Assembly: GCA_025359355.1 (NCBI GenBank)
Contig: JANYGR010000046.1
Span: 1 to 12,834 of the forward strand
Direction: 5' to 3'
Source: Bacteroidota bacterium
GTDB lineage: Bacteria; Bacteroidota; Bacteroidia; B-17B0; Aurantibacillaceae
DNA length: 12,834 nt
Part shown: positions 1-8,397 of the stretch, one piece after another
How positions within the stretch are numbered: position 1 is the stretch's first letter
Layout of the letters: each line of letters begins with the position of its first letter
Program-made: the position numbers and the translations under genes
Notes under the pieces: generated by a model
The model's database searches: none
Told to the model about the DNA's origin: nothing
The model's input: the letters and a program-made list of their open reading frames with translations, nothing else

Positions 1-827
1 ACAAAAGACTGAATATGGTCACGGTATTTCACTTGAGTTGGTGTAAAATTAGTGCCAACTAAATTACCAGAAACTTCCAAAAAGGGTATTTTTTCGGTAG
101 TAGTTAACCATTGGTAACTGCGTTGGTAATTAGGAAAACCAACATTAACAGGCACCGTAAAAGTACCAACAGTTAATGAGCCTCTTAAGGTATCCATCGA
201 ATATTGAGTAGTGATTACTCTCAAGCAATTGGCAGTTCCATAAGGTGTAGTAATGCTTCCCCAGCCATCAGCTTCTGTAATACGATACCCTTGTTTTTTG
301 TAAACGAATGGAATTAAGGTGCTTGTTACTGTAGAAAATTTAAAGGTAGTAGAATCTCTATCGGTATAATTTAAAGGGAAATTATATAATTCATCTTCAT
401 CCGTATAAAAATTAGGAACAGGAATACCGCTTAGTTTGATGCCCAAACCTTCAGTAGAAAACACAACCGCTGTTTTTTTATAAAAATTGTAAATGTCAGT
501 AATAGTAGGGATCCCAGGGATAGTTACTGGTAGTTTTACAGTGTCTGTGATAAGTTCACCATATTTAGGTGGGAAAAAGAAAAATGCATACGGCGTTAAT
601 GAAGAGGCTTTGAACGAACGTAATTTTTGTCCGTTAGGAACTAGAGTACTAAAGTCCCAATTATAATTTGCTCCTGTTACAGTATAGTTTCCAACCGAAT
701 TTACTGGCGCCGTGCTATAACGAATGGTATCGCCTGATAGCGGCATGCTGGTGTTTGTAATGGATATTTGTGCCTGAGAACATAACGCAAATAAACAAAG
801 ACTGATGCTTGTAAAGTTTTTTTTCAT
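1..827 (-). CDS. Secreted protein of unknown function, C-terminus beyond window edge
   Basis: I do not recognise a family. The frame is open from an ATG at 827-825 to the left edge of the window, giving 275 codons without a stop, so the gene is partial at its 3' end. Residues 1-20 form a clear signal peptide: Met-Lys-Lys, a hydrophobic core, then S-Q-A-Q. The rest is rich in Thr, Ser, Tyr, Asn and Phe and alternates polar and hydrophobic residues, as in a beta-rich exported protein. Bacteroidota proteins of this look often end in a type IX secretion sorting domain, but that end lies outside the window, so this is only inference. The gene is divergent from the Omp85-like gene across a 232-bp spacer. 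The start is supported by the signal peptide beginning exactly there. Confidence 0.8.
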   Translation of the reverse strand, partial: MKKNFTSISLCLFALCSQAQISITNTSMPLSGDTIRYSTAPVNSVGNYTVTGANYNWDFSTLVPNGQKLRSFKASSLTPYAFFFFPPKYGELITDTVKLPVTIPGIPTITDIYNFYKKTAVVFSTEGLGIKLSGIPVPNFYTDEDELYNFPLNYTDRDSTTFKFSTVTSTLIPFVYKKQGYRITEADGWGSITTPYGTANCLRVITTQYSMDTLRGSLTVGTFTVPVNVGFPNYQRSYQWLTTTEKIPFLEVSGNLVGTNFTPTQVKYRDHIQSF

Positions 828-839
828 GTGTTTAAATTA
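825..839. repeat. 15-bp direct repeat, copy 1
   Basis: CATGTGTTTAAATTA here recurs exactly at 913-927. This copy overlaps the start codon of the minus-strand secreted-protein gene and covers its presumed ribosome-binding region. The pair spans 88 bp from start to start. The sequences on either side of the two copies do not match. Confidence 0.6.
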
Positions 840-879
840 TTGTTTTTTTAACGGCCATATGGTTTATCCAGTTTAATTA

Positions 880-915
880 TTAATGTTTACGTTTTGGCAA
901 ACTTGGATATATCAT
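880..915 (-). other. Possible 11-codon leader ORF with a duplicated initiation region
   Basis: Upstream of the minus-strand secreted-protein gene, an ATG at 915-913 opens an 11-codon frame (MIYPSLPKRKH) ending in TAA at 882-880. Its ATG and the 12 bases before it are identical to those of the real gene start at 827. A TATATTTA sequence at 944-937 (minus strand) matches five of the six fixed bases of the Bacteroidota -7 element TAnnTTTG, but no -33 element is visible. It may be a leader peptide, a relic of a duplicated 5' end, or chance in AT-rich DNA. Confidence 0.2.
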
Positions 916-927
916 GTGTTTAAATTA
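913..927. repeat. 15-bp direct repeat, copy 2
   Basis: This is the second exact copy of CATGTGTTTAAATTA, in the middle of the divergent spacer. On the minus strand it provides a second ATG with the same 12-base leader as the secreted-protein gene, here followed by an 11-codon frame. Confidence 0.6.
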
Positions 928-1059
928 ACCTAACATTAAATATACAAATTTTTTAGAAAAAAGGATTACAAAAAGGAACCAAATACTATTTCTCAGTTTA
1001 TTTCGTTGTTATAACAGATAAATTAACAGTTTAAAAATTGTATTTTAGTAAACCATTTT

Positions 1060-2796
1060 TTGATAAAAACACACACATATTTTTTGTTACTAATAATGAT
1101 GCTAAGTCAGTTTGGCTTTGCTCAAAATGCCTGTAAACTCAATATTATCAATACTGACAATCAACCTATCTTTAAAAAAATAAATTATAAAAAGACTCTA
1201 GCTAATAAAACATTCATAGATAGAGAATTAAATAAAGTATATGTATCATTGGTTAATGAAGGATACATTTCTGCCAGTATAGATAGCATTCGGAACGATT
1301 CATTAGCTTATACTGCTTATTTAACTACTGGTAAAAAGTATAAATGGATTGCTTTGTCGTATCAAAAAAAGGATGTGGCTATTATTTCTAAATTAGGTTA
1401 TAACGAACGGTTTTTTACCAATAAACCATTTAAGTATAATGAGCTTTCTCGCTTAATGGAAAAAATAATTATCCATTATGAAAATAATGGGTATCCGTTT
1501 ACCACTGTTAAATTGGATAGTTTGGAGTTTACCACTGAAAGTGTGAAAGCAAAATTGATAGTCGAAAAAAATGTATTTGTTAAGCTGGATAGCCTTATCA
1601 CGCAAGGAACAGCCAATGTTAAACAAAAGTTCTTATTGCGTTATTTAGGAATTAAAAATGGAATGCCATATAATGAAGAAGCTTTCACTAGTGTTTCCAG
1701 AAAGATTAAACAATTGCCCTTTGTTAACGAAAAATCTCCACCTGTATTGCGTTTAACCGATAAGCAAAATAAATTGTATTTGTTTTTAGATAAAAAAAAT
1801 GCATCACAGTTTGATGGTATCGTTGGTATTTTGCCCAGTGATAAAGGAAAAACGGTATTTACCGGAGATGTAAAAATAAAATTAGTCAGTACGATATTTA
1901 AAAGTGGAGAAACTTTTGATATCAATTGGCGTCGATTGCAAACAGAAACTCAAGATTTAAAAGCTCAAATTATTTATCCCTACATTTTGGGATTGCCCGT
2001 GGGCGCGGATTACAACATTAAAATTTATAAAAAAGATAGTGCGTTTATTGATATTAACAATGCGTTTGGCTTGCATTATTATTTTAGCGGATTAAATTAT
2101 TTGAAAGTGTTTTATAAGCAACGAAATGCTAATTTAATTTCGACGGCTGGCTTAGCCAATGCAACCGTCCTTCCTGATTATGCAGATGTAATTACGAAAT
2201 CGTATGGATTAGCTGTTGTGTTGGAGAAAATGGATTATAAATTTAATCCTCACCAAGGATATAGTATCAACTTACAAGGCTCTGTAGGCAATAGGCAGAT
2301 TCGTAAAAATCCAAAAATAAACGACGCGGCATACTCTTCGTTAGCGCTTACCACATCTCAGTATCAAACGGATGGCGTGGTAATGGGATATATTAATATT
2401 GTAAAAAATCATGTATTAAAATTATCATCACAGTTTGGTAGTGTGTTTGGTAATACCATCTATAAAAATGAATTATATCGTATAGGCGGTTTGCGCACGC
2501 TTCGTGGGTTTGATGAGGAAAGTATTTATGCGTCGTCTTATATTATACCAACCATTGAGTATCGTTTTTTGTTTGAAAAAAATTCCAATATTTTTTTATT
2601 TGCCGAAGGTGCCTGGTATGAAAATAAAAGCTCAACAACCTTTGTTACAGACACTCCTATGAGTATTGGCGCTGGGATAAATTTTGAAACAAAAGCGGGA
2701 ATTTTTAATTTAAGCTATGGTATTGGTAAACAGTTTAATAATAGTTTTGATTTACGTACAGGGAAAATACATGCAGGGTTAACCGCATTATTTTAA
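1060..2796 (+). CDS. Omp85/BamA-superfamily outer membrane protein with POTRA-like region
   Basis: Probable outer membrane beta-barrel of the Omp85 superfamily, which inserts or translocates proteins at the outer membrane. Residues 1-22 read as a signal peptide (hydrophobic core, then F-G-F-A-Q). About residues 100-260 have the helix/strand pattern of POTRA repeats. From about 265 the sequence alternates like barrel strands. The key signature is G-G-L-R-T-L-R-G-F at about 476-484, the L-R-G-F version of the conserved Omp85 loop-6 VRGF/Y motif, and the chain ends in Phe. At 578 residues it is shorter than BamA (about 800), closer to TamA-sized homologues. The start is TTG at 1060. The first in-frame ATG (1096) would cut away most of the signal peptide, and the frame is closed by a TAA at 1024. 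The substrate is unknown. An imperfect hairpin with a T-tract follows the tandem TAA stops. Confidence 0.82.
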   Translation: MIKTHTYFLLLIMMLSQFGFAQNACKLNIINTDNQPIFKKINYKKTLANKTFIDRELNKVYVSLVNEGYISASIDSIRNDSLAYTAYLTTGKKYKWIALSYQKKDVAIISKLGYNERFFTNKPFKYNELSRLMEKIIIHYENNGYPFTTVKLDSLEFTTESVKAKLIVEKNVFVKLDSLITQGTANVKQKFLLRYLGIKNGMPYNEEAFTSVSRKIKQLPFVNEKSPPVLRLTDKQNKLYLFLDKKNASQFDGIVGILPSDKGKTVFTGDVKIKLVSTIFKSGETFDINWRRLQTETQDLKAQIIYPYILGLPVGADYNIKIYKKDSAFIDINNAFGLHYYFSGLNYLKVFYKQRNANLISTAGLANATVLPDYADVITKSYGLAVVLEKMDYKFNPHQGYSINLQGSVGNRQIRKNPKINDAAYSSLALTTSQYQTDGVVMGYINIVKNHVLKLSSQFGSVFGNTIYKNELYRIGGLRTLRGFDEESIYASSYIIPTIEYRFLFEKNSNIFLFAEGAWYENKSSTTFVTDTPMSIGAGINFETKAGIFNLSYGIGKQFNNSFDLRTGKIHAGLTALF

Positions 2797-2799
2797 TAA

Positions 2800-2824
2800 A
2801 AAGCCTAAATTATTTAGTTTTTTT
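2800..2824 (+). terminator. Possible intrinsic terminator after the Omp85-like gene
   Basis: CTAAA (2805-2809) pairs with TTTAG (2813-2817) across a 3-base loop. The pairing can extend outward through A/T pairs, and seven T residues (2818-2824) follow. It sits just after the double TAA stop. The stem has only one or two G/C pairs, so its strength is doubtful. Confidence 0.35.
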
Positions 2825-2850
2825 GTTATACTTGTATACATCTAATAAGC

Positions 2851-5800
2851 GTGCGTATATATTTATATATCATATCATTTTTATGCCTAACCGCGCTGTC
2901 TAGTTTTGGACAAAAAATTAATTTACAAAAATTTTCAGTTAAAGATGGTTTATGCCAATCTACCGTTAAGCAAATAGAACAAGATAATTACGGTAACTTA
3001 TGGTTAGCTACTAATTATGGCCTTTCTAAATTTAATGGTAAAACATTTGAAAATTATACCACATCCAATGGATTGCCTTCTAATGATATATCAAGTTTGT
3101 TGTTTACGAATGAGCATTTATTTATTGGAACGCGTAAGGGCTTATGTGTGTTTAATGGCAGTAAAATTGAGCATATAGATTTGTTTCAAAAAATAAATGG
3201 TAATGTCAAAAAAATTCTTGAGCGAGAAAAAGTCTTACATATCATTACTACAAAAGGATATTACTTATTGGATATAGGCAAGGGTTCTTACAGACTCGAT
3301 TCTATTGCTATACCAAACATTACCTCGCAAAACCCTACAGATGCGGAGTTTGATCCGGATGGGAATTTATGGATATCGACAAATAAAAAGGGATTGTTTT
3401 TTTTAGAATTATCTATTTCTACTAGGGTACCAAAGTTGGTGATGATACAAAATTCGGTCGCATCAGCTACAATTAATAAAAAGTTAGTCCGCGTAGTAAA
3501 TTTTAATAGTGATAATATATTAAGAGGTAATTCTATTGGCAGTATAGAGTTTGATAAACAAAATAATTTATTATTAAGTGATTGGTCAAATGGTATAGCG
3601 CAAATAAAATTCGACACACGACTTACTGATGGTTTTTTTGAAGCAAGGTATATTAACTTGGATTCGACTGTAACTGGGTCAATTAAAGTAGATCGATTTA
3701 CCAGTATATACCGTGATCTTGAAGGTGACGTGTATTTGGCCTCGGATGGATTTGGCTATATTCAAATTCCATTAGATAAAAACACAAATGAGCTTGATTT
3801 TTCAAAAAATGATTTAGTCTGGATAAATAATTCGCAAGGTTTTTATGGCAATAATCCATTATGTTTTAAAGTAGATAATAATAATAATACATGGATTGGA
3901 ACACTTAACGATGGACTTGTTTTACTAAATGACAAAAGCTCATTGAGCTATAATCAAAAATTAGGTTTAGACGAAGAAAAAGTAATTAGTCTTTATAGAT
4001 CGACGGACAGTGCTTTATGGCTTGGCACTTATGGAGGCGGAGCGTTTCGTTTTAAAAACAAGAGATTTTCTCATAGTTTTTGGGAACAAGGAATTAGTGA
4101 ATCTATTATAAAAAGTATTGCGGAAGATAATTTTGAAAATATATGGTTGGGAACAACTGGTGGTGGTATTAGTATAATTGGTAGAGACAATACTAAAAAG
4201 GAATTGCTTGTATCCAAAGTGATTTCAGAAGCGAATAATCTGACAAGTCCGTTCGTATCATTTATTTACAAAGCCAAAAATGGTGCGATGTGGGTGGGCT
4301 ATCAATCACAAAATAAAGTTGATCGTATTATTATTAATAAAGATTTTACGTATAACGTTACTTCATTTACAATTACAGATCTGACGACCTTCAATGTCAC
4401 TTGTATGTTAGAAGATGATGCCGATAATATATGGATTACCTCCAATGAGGGTGTTTGGATTTTAAATCCTAAAACAGAGCATGTAAATAATGAATATGCT
4501 ATGTTTAAAAACATTCAAACTGTAGCTAAAGATTGGAATGGCAATATGTGGATAGGCGCTTCAGATGTTGGTGCTATCATTTTGAAAAATAAACTGAAAG
4601 TTCGCTATTTTGATAATGCTCCTGCGAATTCTTTTGAAAAAATAACATCTCAAAAAGGAATTAGTAGTAATTGCATTAACACTATCTTATTTGAAAAAGA
4701 TGTGATATGGTTTATAACTAATAATGGGATCAATGAAATAACTTTTGATAGTTACCTTAATAAAATTAAAGAAGTAAAAAATTGGAACAAATCCAATGGT
4801 TTTGCTTCGTATGACAATAAGCCAAATGCTTCCGTTTTTGATGATCAACAAAATATTTGGATTGGTTCTATCGAAGGATTAACACAGTATAAAAGTAATA
4901 AAGCAGAAGAAAACGTTATTTCTAAAAAAGGAATAAACATATTTATAAATTCTATTCGTATAGAAAACAAAAGTATTGATTGGACAGATGAAGCGTTGTT
5001 TAAAACGGGTGATTTAACAGATTTAAAATTTGATGGGTTTTTTAATTGGTATAAAATACCTAAAAATTTACAATTAGATTATACACATAACACCATACAA
5101 TTAGTTGTAAGTACAGATAATATTGCTGAACAAAAACAGATTAATTACACCCACAAATTAATCGGATACGATAAAGATTGGATTATATTATTTAATGCCA
5201 ATGAAATTACTTACCGTAATTTACCATCAGGTGACTATAGTTTAGTGATAAAAGCTTCCTTAGGAAACGACTTTGATAACGCCAAAGAGTTTACCTACAA
5301 TTTCAGTGTTAAGCCGCCATTTTGGAAAGCTACTTGGTTTTATGTGACGTTAACAATAATTATTGTGGGGTTATTATATTATTTAATTACAGATCGGGAA
5401 AAAAGATTAAAACGAGAAAAATTAAAATTAGAATTGTTAGTGAAATCACGCACGTCTGAAATAGAAAATAAAAAACGTGAGATTGAGCTTCAAAGTACCC
5501 TTATTCAGGGCATTAATAAAGATTTGACAGATAGTATTAGATATGCGCAACGTATACAGCAAACTATATTGCCAAATGCGGAAAACTTAAAAAAATATTT
5601 TACGGAACATTTTATTTATTACAAACCGCGTAATATAGTAAGTGGCGATTATTATTGGATAAAAGAAGTTAATGGTTGTTTGTATATAGCCGTTGTAGAT
5701 TGTACAGGACATGGCGTGCCTGGTGCATTTATGTCGCTAATATCGAGTAGCATATTAAATGAATCGATTGATGATCAACGTAATTATCATCATCCAGCTA

Positions 5801-6273
5801 AAATGTTGGAATATTTACGTAAAGAAATTAATTTGCGTTTAAATCAAAACAGTACGGAGTTAGTAAATGATGGTTTGGATATTTCTCTTATTTGTTATGA
5901 TAAAAAGAATTCAACGATTGAATATGTTAATGCCAATAGGCCATTATATATTATTTCCAATGATGAATTAATTACGCTTGCCTCTGAAAATGTTAGTATT
6001 GGTGGTTATGCTGATTTAGATGCTGTTATCCCAAGTAAAAAAATAACCATCAAAAAAGATGATCTGTTATTTATGTTTACGGATGGAATTACTGATCAGT
6101 TTGGCGGAGAAAAAAACAAAAAATATAATCCTCAGAGATTGCGTCAATTTTTATTAATGAATAATCATCTACCATTGAAAGTGCTTCATAAAAAACTAAG
6201 CACTGAAATAGCTGACTGGCAAGGAACATATGAGCAAACAGATGATATCCTATTGATGGGGATAAAAATTTAA
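2851..6273 (+). CDS. Propeller (Reg_prop) / Y_Y_Y / SpoIIE-type PP2C phosphatase membrane sensor
   Basis: Predicted transmembrane signalling protein: a periplasmic sensor coupled to a cytoplasmic Ser/Thr phosphatase. Residues 1-21 are a signal peptide ending F-G-Q. About 40-700 hold repeated propeller blades with the two-component-regulator pattern D-x-x-G/N-x-x-W-(L/I)-x-T, seen near residues 45, 167, 341, 384, 427, 523, 561 and 665. About 745-800 is a Y_Y_Y domain. One membrane segment lies at about 828-846, followed by a basic coiled coil. D-S-I-R-Y-A-Q-R-I-Q (894-903) starts the PP2C/SpoIIE domain, with metal-binding S-G-D (931-933), V-D-C-T-G-H-G (949-955), T-D-G-I-T-D (1077-1082) and D-D (1131-1132). 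No histidine-kinase or response-regulator domain is present, so output is dephosphorylation, probably of an anti-sigma-antagonist-type partner (inference). The start is GTG; no in-frame ATG lies near it, and the signal peptide requires it. Confidence 0.9.
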   Translation: MRIYLYIISFLCLTALSSFGQKINLQKFSVKDGLCQSTVKQIEQDNYGNLWLATNYGLSKFNGKTFENYTTSNGLPSNDISSLLFTNEHLFIGTRKGLCVFNGSKIEHIDLFQKINGNVKKILEREKVLHIITTKGYYLLDIGKGSYRLDSIAIPNITSQNPTDAEFDPDGNLWISTNKKGLFFLELSISTRVPKLVMIQNSVASATINKKLVRVVNFNSDNILRGNSIGSIEFDKQNNLLLSDWSNGIAQIKFDTRLTDGFFEARYINLDSTVTGSIKVDRFTSIYRDLEGDVYLASDGFGYIQIPLDKNTNELDFSKNDLVWINNSQGFYGNNPLCFKVDNNNNTWIGTLNDGLVLLNDKSSLSYNQKLGLDEEKVISLYRSTDSALWLGTYGGGAFRFKNKRFSHSFWEQGISESIIKSIAEDNFENIWLGTTGGGISIIGRDNTKKELLVSKVISEANNLTSPFVSFIYKAKNGAMWVGYQSQNKVDRIIINKDFTYNVTSFTITDLTTFNVTCMLEDDADNIWITSNEGVWILNPKTEHVNNEYAMFKNIQTVAKDWNGNMWIGASDVGAIILKNKLKVRYFDNAPANSFEKITSQKGISSNCINTILFEKDVIWFITNNGINEITFDSYLNKIKEVKNWNKSNGFASYDNKPNASVFDDQQNIWIGSIEGLTQYKSNKAEENVISKKGINIFINSIRIENKSIDWTDEALFKTGDLTDLKFDGFFNWYKIPKNLQLDYTHNTIQLVVSTDNIAEQKQINYTHKLIGYDKDWIILFNANEITYRNLPSGDYSLVIKASLGNDFDNAKEFTYNFSVKPPFWKATWFYVTLTIIIVGLLYYLITDREKRLKREKLKLELLVKSRTSEIENKKREIELQSTLIQGINKDLTDSIRYAQRIQQTILPNAENLKKYFTEHFIYYKPRNIVSGDYYWIKEVNGCLYIAVVDCTGHGVPGAFMSLISSSILNESIDDQRNYHHPAKMLEYLRKEINLRLNQNSTELVNDGLDISLICYDKKNSTIEYVNANRPLYIISNDELITLASENVSIGGYADLDAVIPSKKITIKKDDLLFMFTDGITDQFGGEKNKKYNPQRLRQFLLMNNHLPLKVLHKKLSTEIADWQGTYEQTDDILLMGIKI

Positions 6274-6347
6274 TGAGGGTTTAAAGCTCAAATAGGCTCA
6301 CCTGTCTTTTAATGTGTTGTAACCATATTTATTTATTAAATTAGTAT

Positions 6348-8393
6348 GTGTTAAATTTTAAAACCATTCCATTTTTCAAAATTTTGTTGCCCTATGTTTT
6401 AGGGATAGTGTTTGTTTTGAAATTCGGTTTATTGAATAAATTTCACTTAGTATTTATTAGCGCATCCCTATTAGTAATTGCGACCTTTTTATTTCAAAAG
6501 TATTTTAAATCGAATTCAAATTATAAAAAATGGATTTATATTTTTAGTGTTCATGTTTTTTTATTTTTATTAGCAGTCGAGTGCTGTTATTTTTATCAAG
6601 CTAAGCACAACGCTAATCATTACACGCATCATGTAAATCCGTCAGAGCAAGGAATTATAGGCGTTATAGATGATTTACCAGTTGTGACTGAAAAATTTAT
6701 AAAATTTTCGATTCAATTAAAATGTGTTGAAGCAAATACAACTTGGCATTATGTAACGGGTAATACAATTATTTATTTAAAAAATGATTCGACTTGTAAT
6801 TTACAAATAGGCGATGCTGTTTTTATAAATTCTAAATTTAGTTATGTGAACGAACCTAAAAACCCTTATGAATTTAACTATAAAGAGTTTCTCGAAAACA
6901 AAAATATATATCATGTAGTTTATGCTAAGCCTCAGCAACTAAGTGTTTTGAAAGGTTTCCAAAATTCATTTTCATTTATACAATTTGGGGCAACTATAAA
7001 AGCGAAGGTAGTGTCTATATTAAGAAGTTGTCATTTATCTCAGCAAGCATTTTCTATTTGCACAGCCTTATTAGTTGGTTATGATGATGAAATAGAAAAA
7101 GATGTGATGCAAAGTTTTTCGCATTCTGGAACTCTTCATATTCTGTCGGTTTCAGGTATGCACACGGGTTTATTGTACGGATTAATTATTGCCGTTTTTT
7201 TGTTTTTTGATAAACACGATAGATACAAAAAAACAAAATGTTTGGTGGTGATAGTAAGCCTCATATTATTTGTTATTATCACAGGGTTTTCGCCTTCTGT
7301 TTTAAGAGCAGCGTTAATGTTAACGTTGGTCATTATCGGAAAAACATTTTATAAGCAAGGCAATGCTTATAATACGTTGTTGGTTTCTGCTTTTATATTA
7401 TTGTTGTTTAATCCTTATTTAATAGCTGATGCAGGCTTTTTACTTAGTTATTTTGCAGTGTTTGGCATTATGTATTTGTATCCCATTATTCATCGTCAGT
7501 ATGTATTTACAAATACAATTATTCAATGGTTTTGGAATCTTATTTTAATGTCGGTGGCAGCCACAGTTTTTACCTTACCAATATCTCTTTACTTTTTTCA
7601 TCAATTCCCTATTTGGTTTGCATTTTCTAATTTAATTATCATTCCTATTAGTATTTGTTTGATGGGAGCTACGGCTTTATTACTATGTTGTTATAAAATT
7701 GCTTTTCTTAAAATAGGTTTGGTTTATATCATCAATTCATTTACGTCTATTATGCTGTGGGTGGCGCAACTGACGGATAACTCCAGTTATGGTTATATGG
7801 ATTATATTACTTTTTCAAAAATAGATATGGTATGTAGTGTACTTTTTTTGATGATGCTTTTTCTGTTTTTTTATACCAAGAGTTACAAGCAATTAATAAC
7901 CTTGGCAATTGTTGTTATCGTTTGGTTATCTGCTTCTATTATTGTTAACTATCATCAGTTGCAACAAACGGAGTTAGTTGTTTTTTCTGTGAAGAATAAA
8001 TCGGCGATGATACTTAGAATTGGCAAACATTTTTATACAGACACGAAAAGCTTATCTAACAATGAATTTCAACGATTTGTAAAACCTTATCTACTTAATT
8101 ATTCAAATCCTACCATTATTCCTATTAACTGTAACGCTTTAAAAGTGAATGATACCGCTATTTTACACACTAACAATGTATCGAAGCTAACTAAAAACTA
8201 CGATGCTAAATATATTGTTGTGAGTGATAATAAAGAAATTCAATTGGATGGTTTACATAAAACAAAACCAATTATTATTGCGGATTGTAGTAACAATTAT
8301 AACTTTGTAAAGGAATTGAAAAAGCGTTGCGCTAAAGAAGGGCTTGAGTTTTACTCAGTAAAAGATAAAGGAGCATTTACGATTAAATTATAA
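6348..8393 (+). CDS. comEC: ComEC/Rec2-family DNA uptake channel
   Basis: Inner-membrane channel that carries single-stranded DNA into the cytoplasm during natural transformation. At 681 residues it fits the shorter Bacteroidota form. The order is: N-terminal membrane helices (about 10-85), a soluble DUF4131/OB-like region (about 90-210), then the polytopic Competence domain (about 230-530). That domain includes the signature L-H-I-L-S-V-S-G-M-H-T-G at 263-274 and L-R-A-A-L-M near 319-324. The C-terminal 140 residues correspond in position to the metallo-beta-lactamase domain of other ComEC proteins but show no H-x-H-x-D-H zinc motif. Hydrolysis of the non-transported strand, if any, must be done elsewhere. 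The start is GTG at 6348; the next in-frame Met is far into the protein. It lies 74 bp after the phosphatase gene and converges on the methyltransferase gene with only 4 bp between stop codons. Confidence 0.9.
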   Translation: MLNFKTIPFFKILLPYVLGIVFVLKFGLLNKFHLVFISASLLVIATFLFQKYFKSNSNYKKWIYIFSVHVFLFLLAVECCYFYQAKHNANHYTHHVNPSEQGIIGVIDDLPVVTEKFIKFSIQLKCVEANTTWHYVTGNTIIYLKNDSTCNLQIGDAVFINSKFSYVNEPKNPYEFNYKEFLENKNIYHVVYAKPQQLSVLKGFQNSFSFIQFGATIKAKVVSILRSCHLSQQAFSICTALLVGYDDEIEKDVMQSFSHSGTLHILSVSGMHTGLLYGLIIAVFLFFDKHDRYKKTKCLVVIVSLILFVIITGFSPSVLRAALMLTLVIIGKTFYKQGNAYNTLLVSAFILLLFNPYLIADAGFLLSYFAVFGIMYLYPIIHRQYVFTNTIIQWFWNLILMSVAATVFTLPISLYFFHQFPIWFAFSNLIIIPISICLMGATALLLCCYKIAFLKIGLVYIINSFTSIMLWVAQLTDNSSYGYMDYITFSKIDMVCSVLFLMMLFLFFYTKSYKQLITLAIVVIVWLSASIIVNYHQLQQTELVVFSVKNKSAMILRIGKHFYTDTKSLSNNEFQRFVKPYLLNYSNPTIIPINCNALKVNDTAILHTNNVSKLTKNYDAKYIVVSDNKEIQLDGLHKTKPIIIADCSNNYNFVKELKKRCAKEGLEFYSVKDKGAFTIKL

Positions 8394-8397
8394 ATTA

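Noticed and set aside
2827..2838. Palindrome-like TATACTTGTATA before the phosphatase GTG as operator or promoter
   Set aside because: One near-match to the -7 consensus without a -33 partner and a short AT palindrome are not enough to assign a site.
6274..6347. Possible hairpin (TGAG...CTCA) between the phosphatase gene and comEC
   Set aside because: The stem is 4 bp and no T-tract follows, so it does not look like a terminator.
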